Shown in pieces: positions 1 to 7,646 of a stretch of 16,013 nucleotides of DNA (positions are counted from its first letter, which is position 1; every line of letters starts with the position of its first letter). Both the position numbers and the translations under genes were made by a program. The DNA lies in the NCBI GenBank assembly GCA_002429115.1, contig DIYS01000124.1, forward strand, positions 1-16,013. The letters are read 5' to 3'. The DNA is from Saccharicrinis sp. UBA6048 (GTDB lineage: Bacteria > Bacteroidota > Bacteroidia > Bacteroidales > Marinilabiliaceae). The notes below the pieces were generated by a model. The model worked only from the letters and a program-made list of their open reading frames with translations, searched no databases and had not been told where the DNA came from.

Positions 1-181
1 AGTGCCTAAGCGTTTGATGGAACTGATTAATATAGAAAGTGAAGTAGTGTTGTTGGGTGTAGGTGGAAATATAGAGTTGTGGGATAAACAGCAATTTGAG
101 GATGGAGGATTATCCGGAGAAGTATTAGGTGAGTTGGCAGAAGAGTTGCTTGGTGGTAACTTTGACGACGAAGAAAAGTAA
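1..181 (+). CDS. mraZ: MraZ, C-terminal part (start outside the window)
   Basis: An open frame starting at base 2 runs 59 codons to a TAA at 179-181. It begins VPKRLMELINIESEVVLLGV and continues with GGNIELWDKQQFE. This is the second half of the MraZ/AbrB-like double-psi barrel protein: the conserved P-K/R-L, the hydrophobic VVLLGVG strand and the I-E-L-W-D motif are all present. MraZ is the first gene of most dcw clusters. In well-studied bacteria it is a DNA-binding regulator that acts on the cluster's own promoter, and it also interacts with RsmH, the next gene here. The tail after the barrel is acidic (ending FDDEEK). The N-terminal half, the promoter and the MraZ binding repeats lie upstream of the window, so autoregulation cannot be assessed. 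Five bases separate it from rsmH. Confidence 0.93.
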   Translation, partial: VPKRLMELINIESEVVLLGVGGNIELWDKQQFEDGGLSGEVLGELAEELLGGNFDDEEK

Positions 182-186
182 AGGAA

Positions 187-1095
187 ATGGAACAGGGGTA
201 TCACATACCAGTATTACTTAAGGAATCGGTAGATGGTTTAAATATTAAACCCGATGGGATTTATGTAGACTTGACATTTGGTGGAGGCGGACATTCCCGC
301 GAGATATTAAGCAGGCTAGGTGAAAATGGAAAATTGATTGTTTTTGATCAGGATGAGGATGCGTACAAAAATCGTCCGGAGGATGATCGATTGCATTTTG
401 TTCGTCACAATTTTCAATATTTAAGCCACTTTCTTCGTTATCTGAATATAGAACAGGTTGATGGGATACTTGGTGACCTGGGTGTGTCTTCTCATCACTT
501 TGATGCGGCGGAGCGAGGGTTTTCATTTCGCTTTGATGGAAAGTTGGATATGCGAATGGGTCAAGGGCTTAATATGACAGCAGCCGACCTTGTTAATACT
601 TATAGTCTCGATGATTTGAAGCGGATATTCTGGCAATATGGTGAAATAAAGTCATCGTACAAGTTGGCGTCAGAAATCATTAAGATACGGGCGAGTCAAC
701 CGTTTGAAACAACCACTGATCTTAAGCTTGTTGCAGAGAAAATAGGGCCTAAAAAAGAGAACGCTAAGTTTTTGGCACAGGTGTTTCAGGCATTGCGGAT
801 TGAGGTAAATAAAGAAATGGATGTGCTGAAATCTGTTTTGATGCAGAGTACTGATGTGATCAAACCGGGTGGGCGTTTGTCGATTATTTCCTACCATAGT
901 CTGGAGGATCGGCTGGTAAAGAACTTTGTACGATCGGGTGATTGCGATAAGTCGCAACCGGATAAAGATATTTACGGACAATCAGAGGTGCCATTTAAAG
1001 CTGTGAACCGTAAGATTATAATACCGAATGATGAAGAAATTGAGCGTAACAACAGGGCACGAAGCGCTAAACTTAGAATAGCAGAGCGGGTATGA
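187..1095 (+). CDS. rsmH: 16S rRNA (cytosine(1402)-N(4))-methyltransferase RsmH
   Basis: RsmH (MraW) is a SAM-dependent enzyme that N4-methylates C1402 of 16S rRNA in the ribosomal P site. The 302-residue product is close to the usual 300-315. The SAM-binding loop DLTFGGGGHS is at residues 28-37 and GDLGVSSHHFD at 96-106. The following ERGFSFRFDGKLDMRM segment is a family hallmark. LRIEVNKE (203-210), SYHSLEDR (235-242) and the C-terminal NNRARSAKLR (288-297) are also typical, and no key motif is missing. The ATG lies 5 bases after the mraZ stop. A purine run (AAGGA) just before it is too close for an ideal Shine-Dalgarno site, as is common in Bacteroidota. Its last four bases (ATGA) overlap the start of the next gene, which suggests translational coupling. 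Confidence 0.97.
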   Translation: MEQGYHIPVLLKESVDGLNIKPDGIYVDLTFGGGGHSREILSRLGENGKLIVFDQDEDAYKNRPEDDRLHFVRHNFQYLSHFLRYLNIEQVDGILGDLGVSSHHFDAAERGFSFRFDGKLDMRMGQGLNMTAADLVNTYSLDDLKRIFWQYGEIKSSYKLASEIIKIRASQPFETTTDLKLVAEKIGPKKENAKFLAQVFQALRIEVNKEMDVLKSVLMQSTDVIKPGGRLSIISYHSLEDRLVKNFVRSGDCDKSQPDKDIYGQSEVPFKAVNRKIIIPNDEEIERNNRARSAKLRIAERV

Positions 1096-1472
1096 AATGG
1101 CGAATGAGTAAAATACCGGAGTTTATCTTGTCAAAGGAAGATGTTGACGAGTTAAAAAATATTTCTTTTCGGGATATTGTAAACGGCCGGCTATTTACAC
1201 GTTCACTTATTGCCAATCAGTTGCCTTTTGCAATGTTTCTCGCATTTTTTGCGTTTTTGTACATTGGTAATCACTACCGCATGGAAGAGCAAATGCGCCA
1301 GATTGCAGAATTAAACAAAGAGCTGAAATCTCTACGTTACGAAGCAATAACCACCTCGTCGGAACTAATGTTTATGAGTAAGCAGAGTGAGGTGTTGAAA
1401 AAAATAAAAGCTAAAAATTTAGAATTAGAGGAATTGACTGAGCCGCCTCGTCGATTAAAAGTGAAGAATTAA
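1092..1472 (+). CDS. ftsL: FtsL-like divisome membrane protein
   Basis: This 126-residue bitopic protein has the size, topology and position of FtsL, the divisome subunit that joins FtsB and FtsQ and activates FtsW-FtsI. A cytoplasmic N-terminus of about 42 residues is followed by one transmembrane helix (about 43-59, PFAMFLAFFAFLYIG). A charged, heptad-like periplasmic segment (about 62-115) probably forms a coiled coil, and the tail is basic (RRLKVKN). It resembles the divergent FtsL-like family of Bacteroidota rather than proteobacterial FtsL, so the symbol rests mainly on synteny and architecture. The ATG overlaps the rsmH stop by 4 bp. An internal ATG at 1104 (Met5) is an alternative start with little effect on the protein. 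The stop directly abuts the ftsI ATG. No ftsB-like gene is present in the window. Confidence 0.82.
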   Translation: MKWRMSKIPEFILSKEDVDELKNISFRDIVNGRLFTRSLIANQLPFAMFLAFFAFLYIGNHYRMEEQMRQIAELNKELKSLRYEAITTSSELMFMSKQSEVLKKIKAKNLELEELTEPPRRLKVKN

Positions 1473-3584
1473 ATGCAGATAAAGAAAAGTATCATATTAC
1501 GATTTGGCTTATTGTATATAGGTATTGCAGCTTTAGCAGTTGTAATACTTGCAAAAGCTTTGTATCTGCAGGTGATTGAAGGCGATAAGTGGGATGAAAT
1601 CGTTGAAAAGCAAAACAACACTGATATTGTAATTGATGCAAACCGGGGTGATATATTGGCATCTGACAAACGAAAGCTGGCCTGTTCTGTGCCTACTTAT
1701 CGTATATATATGGATATGCGGGCCAATGGCTTAACCGACGATGTGTTTAACTCGAAAGTAGACAGTTTATCCTTATTGCTTTCGCGATTTTATGGCGATC
1801 GTTCAAAAAATACTTTTAAAGCGTCGTTAAAGAAGGCCCGAGCTCAAGGCAAACGTTATTATATGGTGCATCCGCGTCGAATTTCCTTTACTGAACTTAA
1901 GAAAGTAAAGGCGTTTCCGATATTTAGACTTGGTGCTAATAAAGGTGGTTTTATTGCTGAGAAGAACGAAAATAGGAAGTTACCTTTTGGTGAATTGGCC
2001 GCACGGACAGTCGGTAGCTTATATGCCGAAAAAGATTTGGGTGCTAAATTTGGTTTGGAAAGAGCCTATCATAATAGTTTGAAAGGAGTTGCAGGCGTAA
2101 GTACAAGAACCCGTGTGAGTGGAAACTGGGTGGTTGAAGAGCAAATTGAGCCAATTGATGGGCACGATATTGTAACAACTATTGATATTGGTTTGCAAGA
2201 TGTGGCTGAGTCGGCTTTACATCAACAGTTGCAGTCGCACCAGGCAGATCATGGTTGCGCCGTTTTAATGGAAGTGGCGACAGGTAAAATCAGGGCCATT
2301 GCTAATCTGGGAAGAACAACCACCGGAAGATATATCGAAAAATACAATTACGCCATTGGTGAAGCAACAGAGCCGGGGTCAACTTTTAAACTGGCGTCCA
2401 TGATTGTTGCTTTGGAGGATGGTGTTGTTCAGTTGAAGGATAGCATAGAAACCGGAAAAGGTTATTGCTACTTCTACGATCGTAAGATGACCGATAGTCA
2501 TCATGGTGGCTATGGAACCCTTTCTGTTAAAGAGGTGTTTGAGAAATCATCGAATGTTGGTATTTCAAAAATTATCTTTGACAACTACAGGGATAATCCA
2601 CGTCGGTATGTTGACCGTCTTTATTCAATGGGATTGAAAGATCCATTGGGCATTGAGATTAAGGGCGAAGGTCTTCCGATGATTAAATATCCAGGTGAGA
2701 AAACATGGTCTGGAGTTACTTTGCCATGGATGTCCATTGGCTATGAAATTCAACAAACGCCATTGCAAGTGCTTACATTTTATAATGCTGTAGCTAACAA
2801 TGGGAAGATGGTAAAGCCAATGTTTGTAGAGGCTATTCAGCATCATGGTGAAACCATTCAGGAAATGGAAACCACTGTGTTGAGGCCATCCATATGTTCG
2901 CTCGAAACAATTGAGAAAGTTCATAAGATGCTGGTTGGCGTTGTGGAGGATGGAACAGCTAAAAATATAAAGAGTAAGCGCTATAAAATTGCAGGTAAAA
3001 CCGGAACCGCTCAGATTGCGAAAGGTTCGTCCGGCTATAAAGGAGAAGGTGGTAAAAAATACCAGGCTTCTTTTTGTGGTTATTTCCCGGCTGACAGACC
3101 TCTTTATTCATGCATTGTAGTGGTTAATGCGCCTTCTAATAATGTGTATTATGCCAATGTAGTGGCGGGTTCGGTGTTTAAAGAAATTGCTGACCGTGTA
3201 TACGCACAGAGCTTTGAGAATACGGATATTGATACGGAATATGAAATTCAACTGGCCAAGCATCAGCCTTACTCCAAGGGAGGAAAGAAAGAGGAGTTGG
3301 TAGAAGTTTTGGAGGGTATTGGTGTGTTGGTGCAAGGCAAGGAAGTCGAATCGCCATGGATATCAAGTTCTGCGCGAGAGCATGATGTAAGTTTAAGAAG
3401 TAAGAGTTTTCCTTCTGGTATTGTTCCAAATGTAAAGGGTATGGGCGCTAAAGATGCGGTTTCAATACTTGAAAACATGGGATTGAAAGTTAAAGTGAAT
3501 GGTATTGGACGGGTGGTACAACAATCAATGACGGCCGGACAAAATTTTCGCAAAGGTACAACGATTTATTTGAGGATGGGGTAA
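1473..3584 (+). CDS. ftsI: Penicillin-binding protein FtsI (PBP3-type transpeptidase) with C-terminal PASTA domain
   Basis: This is the septal class B penicillin-binding protein, which cross-links new septal peptidoglycan as partner of FtsW. In its 703 residues: a short basic N-terminus and one signal-anchor helix (about 8-29); the PBP dimerisation/pedestal region (about 45-225, with NRGDILASD at 57-65); then the transpeptidase domain. Active-site motifs are intact: STFK with Ser303 as nucleophile and Lys306, SSN at 359-361, and KTGTA at 509-513. A PASTA domain follows at about 650-703 (VPNVKGMGAKDAVSILENMG onward). A linker of about 60 mostly polar residues (590-649) separates it from the catalytic domain. 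E. coli FtsI is shorter (588 residues) and lacks PASTA. The gene starts immediately after the ftsL stop with no gap, and murE follows after 2 bases. Spo-type PBPs share the architecture, but the location favours FtsI. Confidence 0.95.
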   Translation: MQIKKSIILRFGLLYIGIAALAVVILAKALYLQVIEGDKWDEIVEKQNNTDIVIDANRGDILASDKRKLACSVPTYRIYMDMRANGLTDDVFNSKVDSLSLLLSRFYGDRSKNTFKASLKKARAQGKRYYMVHPRRISFTELKKVKAFPIFRLGANKGGFIAEKNENRKLPFGELAARTVGSLYAEKDLGAKFGLERAYHNSLKGVAGVSTRTRVSGNWVVEEQIEPIDGHDIVTTIDIGLQDVAESALHQQLQSHQADHGCAVLMEVATGKIRAIANLGRTTTGRYIEKYNYAIGEATEPGSTFKLASMIVALEDGVVQLKDSIETGKGYCYFYDRKMTDSHHGGYGTLSVKEVFEKSSNVGISKIIFDNYRDNPRRYVDRLYSMGLKDPLGIEIKGEGLPMIKYPGEKTWSGVTLPWMSIGYEIQQTPLQVLTFYNAVANNGKMVKPMFVEAIQHHGETIQEMETTVLRPSICSLETIEKVHKMLVGVVEDGTAKNIKSKRYKIAGKTGTAQIAKGSSGYKGEGGKKYQASFCGYFPADRPLYSCIVVVNAPSNNVYYANVVAGSVFKEIADRVYAQSFENTDIDTEYEIQLAKHQPYSKGGKKEELVEVLEGIGVLVQGKEVESPWISSSAREHDVSLRSKSFPSGIVPNVKGMGAKDAVSILENMGLKVKVNGIGRVVQQSMTAGQNFRKGTTIYLRMG

Positions 3585-3586
3585 GA

Positions 3587-5044
3587 ATGATGAAGCTATC
3601 AGATATATTAAAAGACGTCAGTGTTAAAGAGATCATCAATCATGTTGATCAGACGATTGATCAAATTGTTTTTGATTCGCGCAAAGCAAAAGCCGGGACT
3701 ATGTTTGTTGCCATGCGCGGAACATTGGTGGATGGTCATAAGTTTATTCCACAGGTAATTGAATCAGGATGTAAGTGCATTGTTTGCGAAGATATTCCAT
3801 CTGAATTTCCTGAGGATGTTACAATCATCCATGTGGAGGATAGTTCATCAACATTAGGAAAGCTGGCTTCTGCTTTTTATCAACATCCTTCCCGACAACT
3901 TAAGCTTGTTGGAGTTACGGGTACCAATGGAAAAACGACGACAGCAACTTTGCTTTATCATCTGGTAATGAAGATGGGTTATAAAGCAGGATTATTTTCA
4001 ACGGTTGCAAATTACATTGGCAAAACAAAGATAGACGCTACACATACCACGCCTGATGCGGTTACTTTGAATCAAATTATGGCTGAGATGGTTGAAGCAG
4101 GTTGTGAATATTGTTTTATGGAAGTCAGTTCGCATGCCTTGGTTCAGAATCGTGTAGCTGGTCTACAGTTTGCTGGTGGCTTATTTACTAACATTACCCA
4201 TGATCACCTCGATTATCATAAAACCTTCAAAGCATACATTGATGCCAAAAAGACGTTTTTTGATGGATTGACGAAAGAGGCTTTTGCATTAACCAATGCC
4301 GACGATAAGAATGGTCAGGTGATGCTGCAGAATACAAAAGCTGAGAAATATAATTACTCTTTACGAGGGATGGGAACCTTTAAAGGCCGTATTGTAGAGA
4401 GTATGTTTGAAGGCATGCAATTGGAAATAGATGGTCAGGAAATATGGACGCAGTTTGTCGGTGACTTCAATGCTCAGAACTTACTAACAGTATACGGAGC
4501 AGCCTGTCTGTTGGGCTTTCAAAAGGACGAGGTTCAAGTGGCATTAAGTCAGCTGAAACCAGTGGATGGTCGTTTCGAAACCATTCGGTCAGGCTCTGGC
4601 AAAACAGCCATTGTTGATTATGCACATACGCCTGATGCCTTAAAGAATGTGATTGAAACAATTAATCTGGTGCGCATGCCACATCAGCAACTAATCACCG
4701 TGGTAGGTGCCGGTGGCGATCGTGATCCAATGAAAAGGCCTGAAATGGCAAAGGAAGCAGTGGTTGGAAGCTCTAAAGTAATTTTGACATCAGACAATCC
4801 ACGCAGCGAAGATCCGGAAGTAATTATTAGCCAGATGATGGAAGGGGTGGCTTTTAAAGAGCGCATGAAAGTGTTGTCGATTGTTAATCGGCGCGAAGCC
4901 ATCCGGACAGCCTGTATGGTAGCTGGGGAAGGTGATATCATTTTAATTGCCGGTAAAGGTCATGAAACCTATCAGGAGATTAAAGGAGAACGAACGCATT
5001 TTGACGATAGAGAAGTAGTAAACGAAATATTTAACGAAGAATAA
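3587..5044 (+). CDS. murE: UDP-MurNAc-L-Ala-D-Glu:meso-diaminopimelate ligase MurE
   Basis: This cytoplasmic Mur ligase adds the third stem-peptide residue to UDP-MurNAc-L-Ala-D-Glu using ATP. Its 485 residues match the family length. Visible features are the substrate-binding N-terminal domain (DSRKAKAGTMFVAMRG, 30-45), the P-loop TGTNGKTTT at 111-119 with Lys116, HTTPDA (153-158), and EVSSHAL (179-185). NITHDHLDYHKTF follows at 202-214, and Lys221 in YIDAKK is the expected carbamylated lysine. The C-terminal domain carries DNPRSEDP (403-410). DNPR is the signature of meso-DAP-adding MurE; lysine-adding enzymes differ here, so a DAP-type wall is inferred. Two adjacent ATGs (3587 and 3590) could each start translation. 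In many bacteria murF comes next; here mraY follows directly, 10 bases downstream. Confidence 0.97.
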   Translation: MMKLSDILKDVSVKEIINHVDQTIDQIVFDSRKAKAGTMFVAMRGTLVDGHKFIPQVIESGCKCIVCEDIPSEFPEDVTIIHVEDSSSTLGKLASAFYQHPSRQLKLVGVTGTNGKTTTATLLYHLVMKMGYKAGLFSTVANYIGKTKIDATHTTPDAVTLNQIMAEMVEAGCEYCFMEVSSHALVQNRVAGLQFAGGLFTNITHDHLDYHKTFKAYIDAKKTFFDGLTKEAFALTNADDKNGQVMLQNTKAEKYNYSLRGMGTFKGRIVESMFEGMQLEIDGQEIWTQFVGDFNAQNLLTVYGAACLLGFQKDEVQVALSQLKPVDGRFETIRSGSGKTAIVDYAHTPDALKNVIETINLVRMPHQQLITVVGAGGDRDPMKRPEMAKEAVVGSSKVILTSDNPRSEDPEVIISQMMEGVAFKERMKVLSIVNRREAIRTACMVAGEGDIILIAGKGHETYQEIKGERTHFDDREVVNEIFNEE

Positions 5045-5054
5045 AGCCCAAATC

Positions 5055-6287
5055 ATGTTGTATTACTTATTTGAATATCTTGAACAGTTAAATCTGCCCG
5101 GAGCAGGAGTATTCCAGTATATTACCTTTCGTGCAGGAATGTCTGTAATCGTTGCCTTAATAACTGCAACCATTTTTGGTAAGATGGCTATTCGTATGTT
5201 GCAAAGACAGCAAATAGGCGAGGTGGTTCGTGATTTGGGATTGGAAGGTCAATACGAGAAGAAAGGGACGCCAACTATGGGAGGTGTTATTATTATTGCC
5301 TCTATTTTGATTCCGGTTTTATTATTCACAAAGCTGGATAATATTTACATCATCTTAATGATCATATCAACACTTTGGTTGGGAACCATTGGTTTTATCG
5401 ATGACTATATCAAGGTGTTCAAAAAAGATAAAGAGGGTTTAGCCGGACGATTTAAAATTGCTGGTCAGGTTGGTCTCGGGCTTATTGTCGGTATTACACT
5501 TTTCTCAAGCGGTGATGTGGTGGTTCGTGAAAAATTGCAGGATGAAACGATAATAGTGCAGCTCGATGACGGAACAGAGGTTGAGCGTGCAGCTACGCGA
5601 GAAGTGAAATCTACCGTGACGAATATCCCATTTTTAAAGAATCATCGTTTTGACTATTCATCGGTGGTATGGTTCCTTGGTGATCAGGCTAAGAAATGGG
5701 GGTGGTTAATTTTCGTAGTTGCTGTTATTTTTATAATAACGGCGGTATCCAACGGTGCTAATATCACAGATGGTCTCGATGGTCTGGCAACCGGAACCTC
5801 GGCCATAATTGGGGTTACACTAGGTATTTTTGCTTACCTGTCAAGTAATGTTATCTATGCTGATTATCTGAATATCATGTACATTCCGCACTCGCAGGAA
5901 TTAGTGGTCTTTATGGCTGCCTTTATTGGTGCAACCGTTGGTTTTTTGTGGTATAACTCGTTTCCTGCTCAGGTGTTCATGGGTGACACAGGAAGTTTGA
6001 CACTTGGAGGTATTATTGCTGTGTTTGCCATTCTATTAAGAATTGAATTATTAATACCTATTCTTTGTGGGATATTCCTAATTGAAAATTTATCGGTAAT
6101 GATCCAGGTGTCTTGGTTTAAATACACCAAGAAGAAATATGGTGAAGGTCGTAGGGTATTTAAGATGGCGCCTTTGCATCATCATTATCAAAAGATTGGA
6201 TATACTGAGTCGAAAATAGTAACACGCTTCTGGATCATCGGAATTATCCTGGCAGTATTAACAATTGTAACGCTTAAAATTCGATAA
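5055..6287 (+). CDS. mraY: Phospho-MurNAc-pentapeptide transferase MraY
   Basis: MraY transfers phospho-MurNAc-pentapeptide from UDP to undecaprenyl phosphate to make lipid I at the inner face of the membrane. The polytopic 410-residue protein has the expected motifs. They are GTPTMGG (71-77), the catalytic Asp pair in FIDDYIK (D116, D117) and NGANITDGLDGL (233-244). FMGDTGSLTLGG (308-319, D311) and the HHH uridine-binding loop in MAPLHHHYQKIG (371-382) follow. It is about 50 residues longer than E. coli MraY (360). The extra length is a hydrophilic insertion at about 152-202, between two membrane helices. A similar expansion is known in Bacteroidota MraY. The start ATG lies 10 bases after murE with no strong Shine-Dalgarno sequence, and murD follows after 5 bases. 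Confidence 0.97.
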   Translation: MLYYLFEYLEQLNLPGAGVFQYITFRAGMSVIVALITATIFGKMAIRMLQRQQIGEVVRDLGLEGQYEKKGTPTMGGVIIIASILIPVLLFTKLDNIYIILMIISTLWLGTIGFIDDYIKVFKKDKEGLAGRFKIAGQVGLGLIVGITLFSSGDVVVREKLQDETIIVQLDDGTEVERAATREVKSTVTNIPFLKNHRFDYSSVVWFLGDQAKKWGWLIFVVAVIFIITAVSNGANITDGLDGLATGTSAIIGVTLGIFAYLSSNVIYADYLNIMYIPHSQELVVFMAAFIGATVGFLWYNSFPAQVFMGDTGSLTLGGIIAVFAILLRIELLIPILCGIFLIENLSVMIQVSWFKYTKKKYGEGRRVFKMAPLHHHYQKIGYTESKIVTRFWIIGIILAVLTIVTLKIR

Positions 6288-6292
6288 ACAAC

Positions 6293-7630
6293 ATGCAAAA
6301 ACTCGTTGTATTAGGAGCAGGTGAAAGTGGAGTAGGAGCAGCTTTATTAGCTATGCAGCAAGGCATTGATGTGTTTGTTTCAGATAGTGGAACGGTGCCA
6401 GAGCATTTTCAGAATGAGCTGAATAAAGCCAATATAAAATGGGAGCAGGGACTACATACGCTGGAACTTATTTTTGCGGCTAATGAAGTGGTGAAAAGTC
6501 CTGGTATACCAGACTCAATCCCAATGATACAACAATTGCATGCGCGAAATATACCTGTCATTTCTGAAATAGAATTTGCAGGTCGATATACCGATGCGAA
6601 GAAAATATGTATTACCGGTAGTAATGGTAAAACAACAACAACATTATTGATCCATCACCTATTAAAGCATTCGGGTGTAAGTGTTGAGATGGCCGGTAAT
6701 GTTGGAACAAGTCTGGCACGTCAGATTGCTGATGGCAAACGGCCGGATTGGTTTGTTATAGAGCTGAGTAGTTTTCAGTTGGATGGGATGTATCAGTTTA
6801 GAGCTGATATTGCCGTATTGCTGAATATTACCCCTGACCACCTCGATAGATACGAATATAAGATGCAAAACTACATTGATAGTAAATTTCGTATCATACA
6901 AAATCAGACTGAAAAAGATGTTTTTATCTATTGTCAGGATGACGAGGTGATTGCTGATGAGCTGCAGAAGAGGATTTTTAAGTCGGAATTAGTACCATTT
7001 ACTCAGACGGATATCCTAAAGCATGGAGCTTATTCAACCATTGATGAGTTAATCATTAATTACAACGATGAAGTAATGAGTATGTTATCTCAAGAATTAT
7101 CGTTACAGGGTCGCCATAATTTGTATAATTCAATGGCGGCAGGTATTGTTGCCAAGGTGCTTCAAATCCGTAAGAAATTTATTCGCGAAAGTCTGATGAG
7201 CTTTAAAGGGGTGGCACATCGCCTGGAAAAAGTGCTCTCAGTGCGCGGAGTTGAGTTTATAAACGACTCAAAAGCAACCAATGTAAACTCCACCTGGTAT
7301 GCTCTCGAATGTATGGATAAGCCTGTTGTGTGGATTGCAGGAGGGGTAGATAAAGGAAATGATTATAATGAGTTAATGCCGTTGGTCGAGAAAAAAGTAA
7401 AGGCACTGATCTGTTTGGGGACAGATAATGATAAGCTGATCAATGCATTCGAAGGTAAAGTGCCGGTAATTAAAGAGTCTGACTCAATGTCGGAAGCTGT
7501 TGCTGAAGCATATAAGTTAAGTGCAAAAAACGATGTGGTGCTGCTTTCACCGGCCTGTGCCAGCTTCGATTTGTTCAATAATTATATGCAACGAGGTGAT
7601 TTATTTAAAAAATCTGTAAGGGAATTGTAG
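6293..7630 (+). CDS. murD: UDP-N-acetylmuramoyl-L-alanine--D-glutamate ligase MurD
   Basis: MurD is the cytoplasmic ligase that adds D-glutamate to UDP-MurNAc-L-Ala. The 445-residue length is normal. The N-terminal Rossmann-like domain starts LVVLGAGESGVGAA (4-17) and contains KSPGIP (68-73). The ATP P-loop GSNGKTTT is at 109-116 (Lys113). ELSSFQLD (157-164) and NITPDHLDRY (178-187) lie in the central domain, and Lys198 in YIDSKFR is the expected carbamylated lysine. The C-terminal domain has INDSKATN and the diagnostic LSPACASFDLFNNY plus RGDLF near the end. The start is 5 bases after mraY and is the first ATG in frame. A 16-base gap separates it from ftsW. Confidence 0.97.
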   Translation: MQKLVVLGAGESGVGAALLAMQQGIDVFVSDSGTVPEHFQNELNKANIKWEQGLHTLELIFAANEVVKSPGIPDSIPMIQQLHARNIPVISEIEFAGRYTDAKKICITGSNGKTTTTLLIHHLLKHSGVSVEMAGNVGTSLARQIADGKRPDWFVIELSSFQLDGMYQFRADIAVLLNITPDHLDRYEYKMQNYIDSKFRIIQNQTEKDVFIYCQDDEVIADELQKRIFKSELVPFTQTDILKHGAYSTIDELIINYNDEVMSMLSQELSLQGRHNLYNSMAAGIVAKVLQIRKKFIRESLMSFKGVAHRLEKVLSVRGVEFINDSKATNVNSTWYALECMDKPVVWIAGGVDKGNDYNELMPLVEKKVKALICLGTDNDKLINAFEGKVPVIKESDSMSEAVAEAYKLSAKNDVVLLSPACASFDLFNNYMQRGDLFKKSVREL

Positions 7631-7646
7631 TTCTGAGTGATTTATT

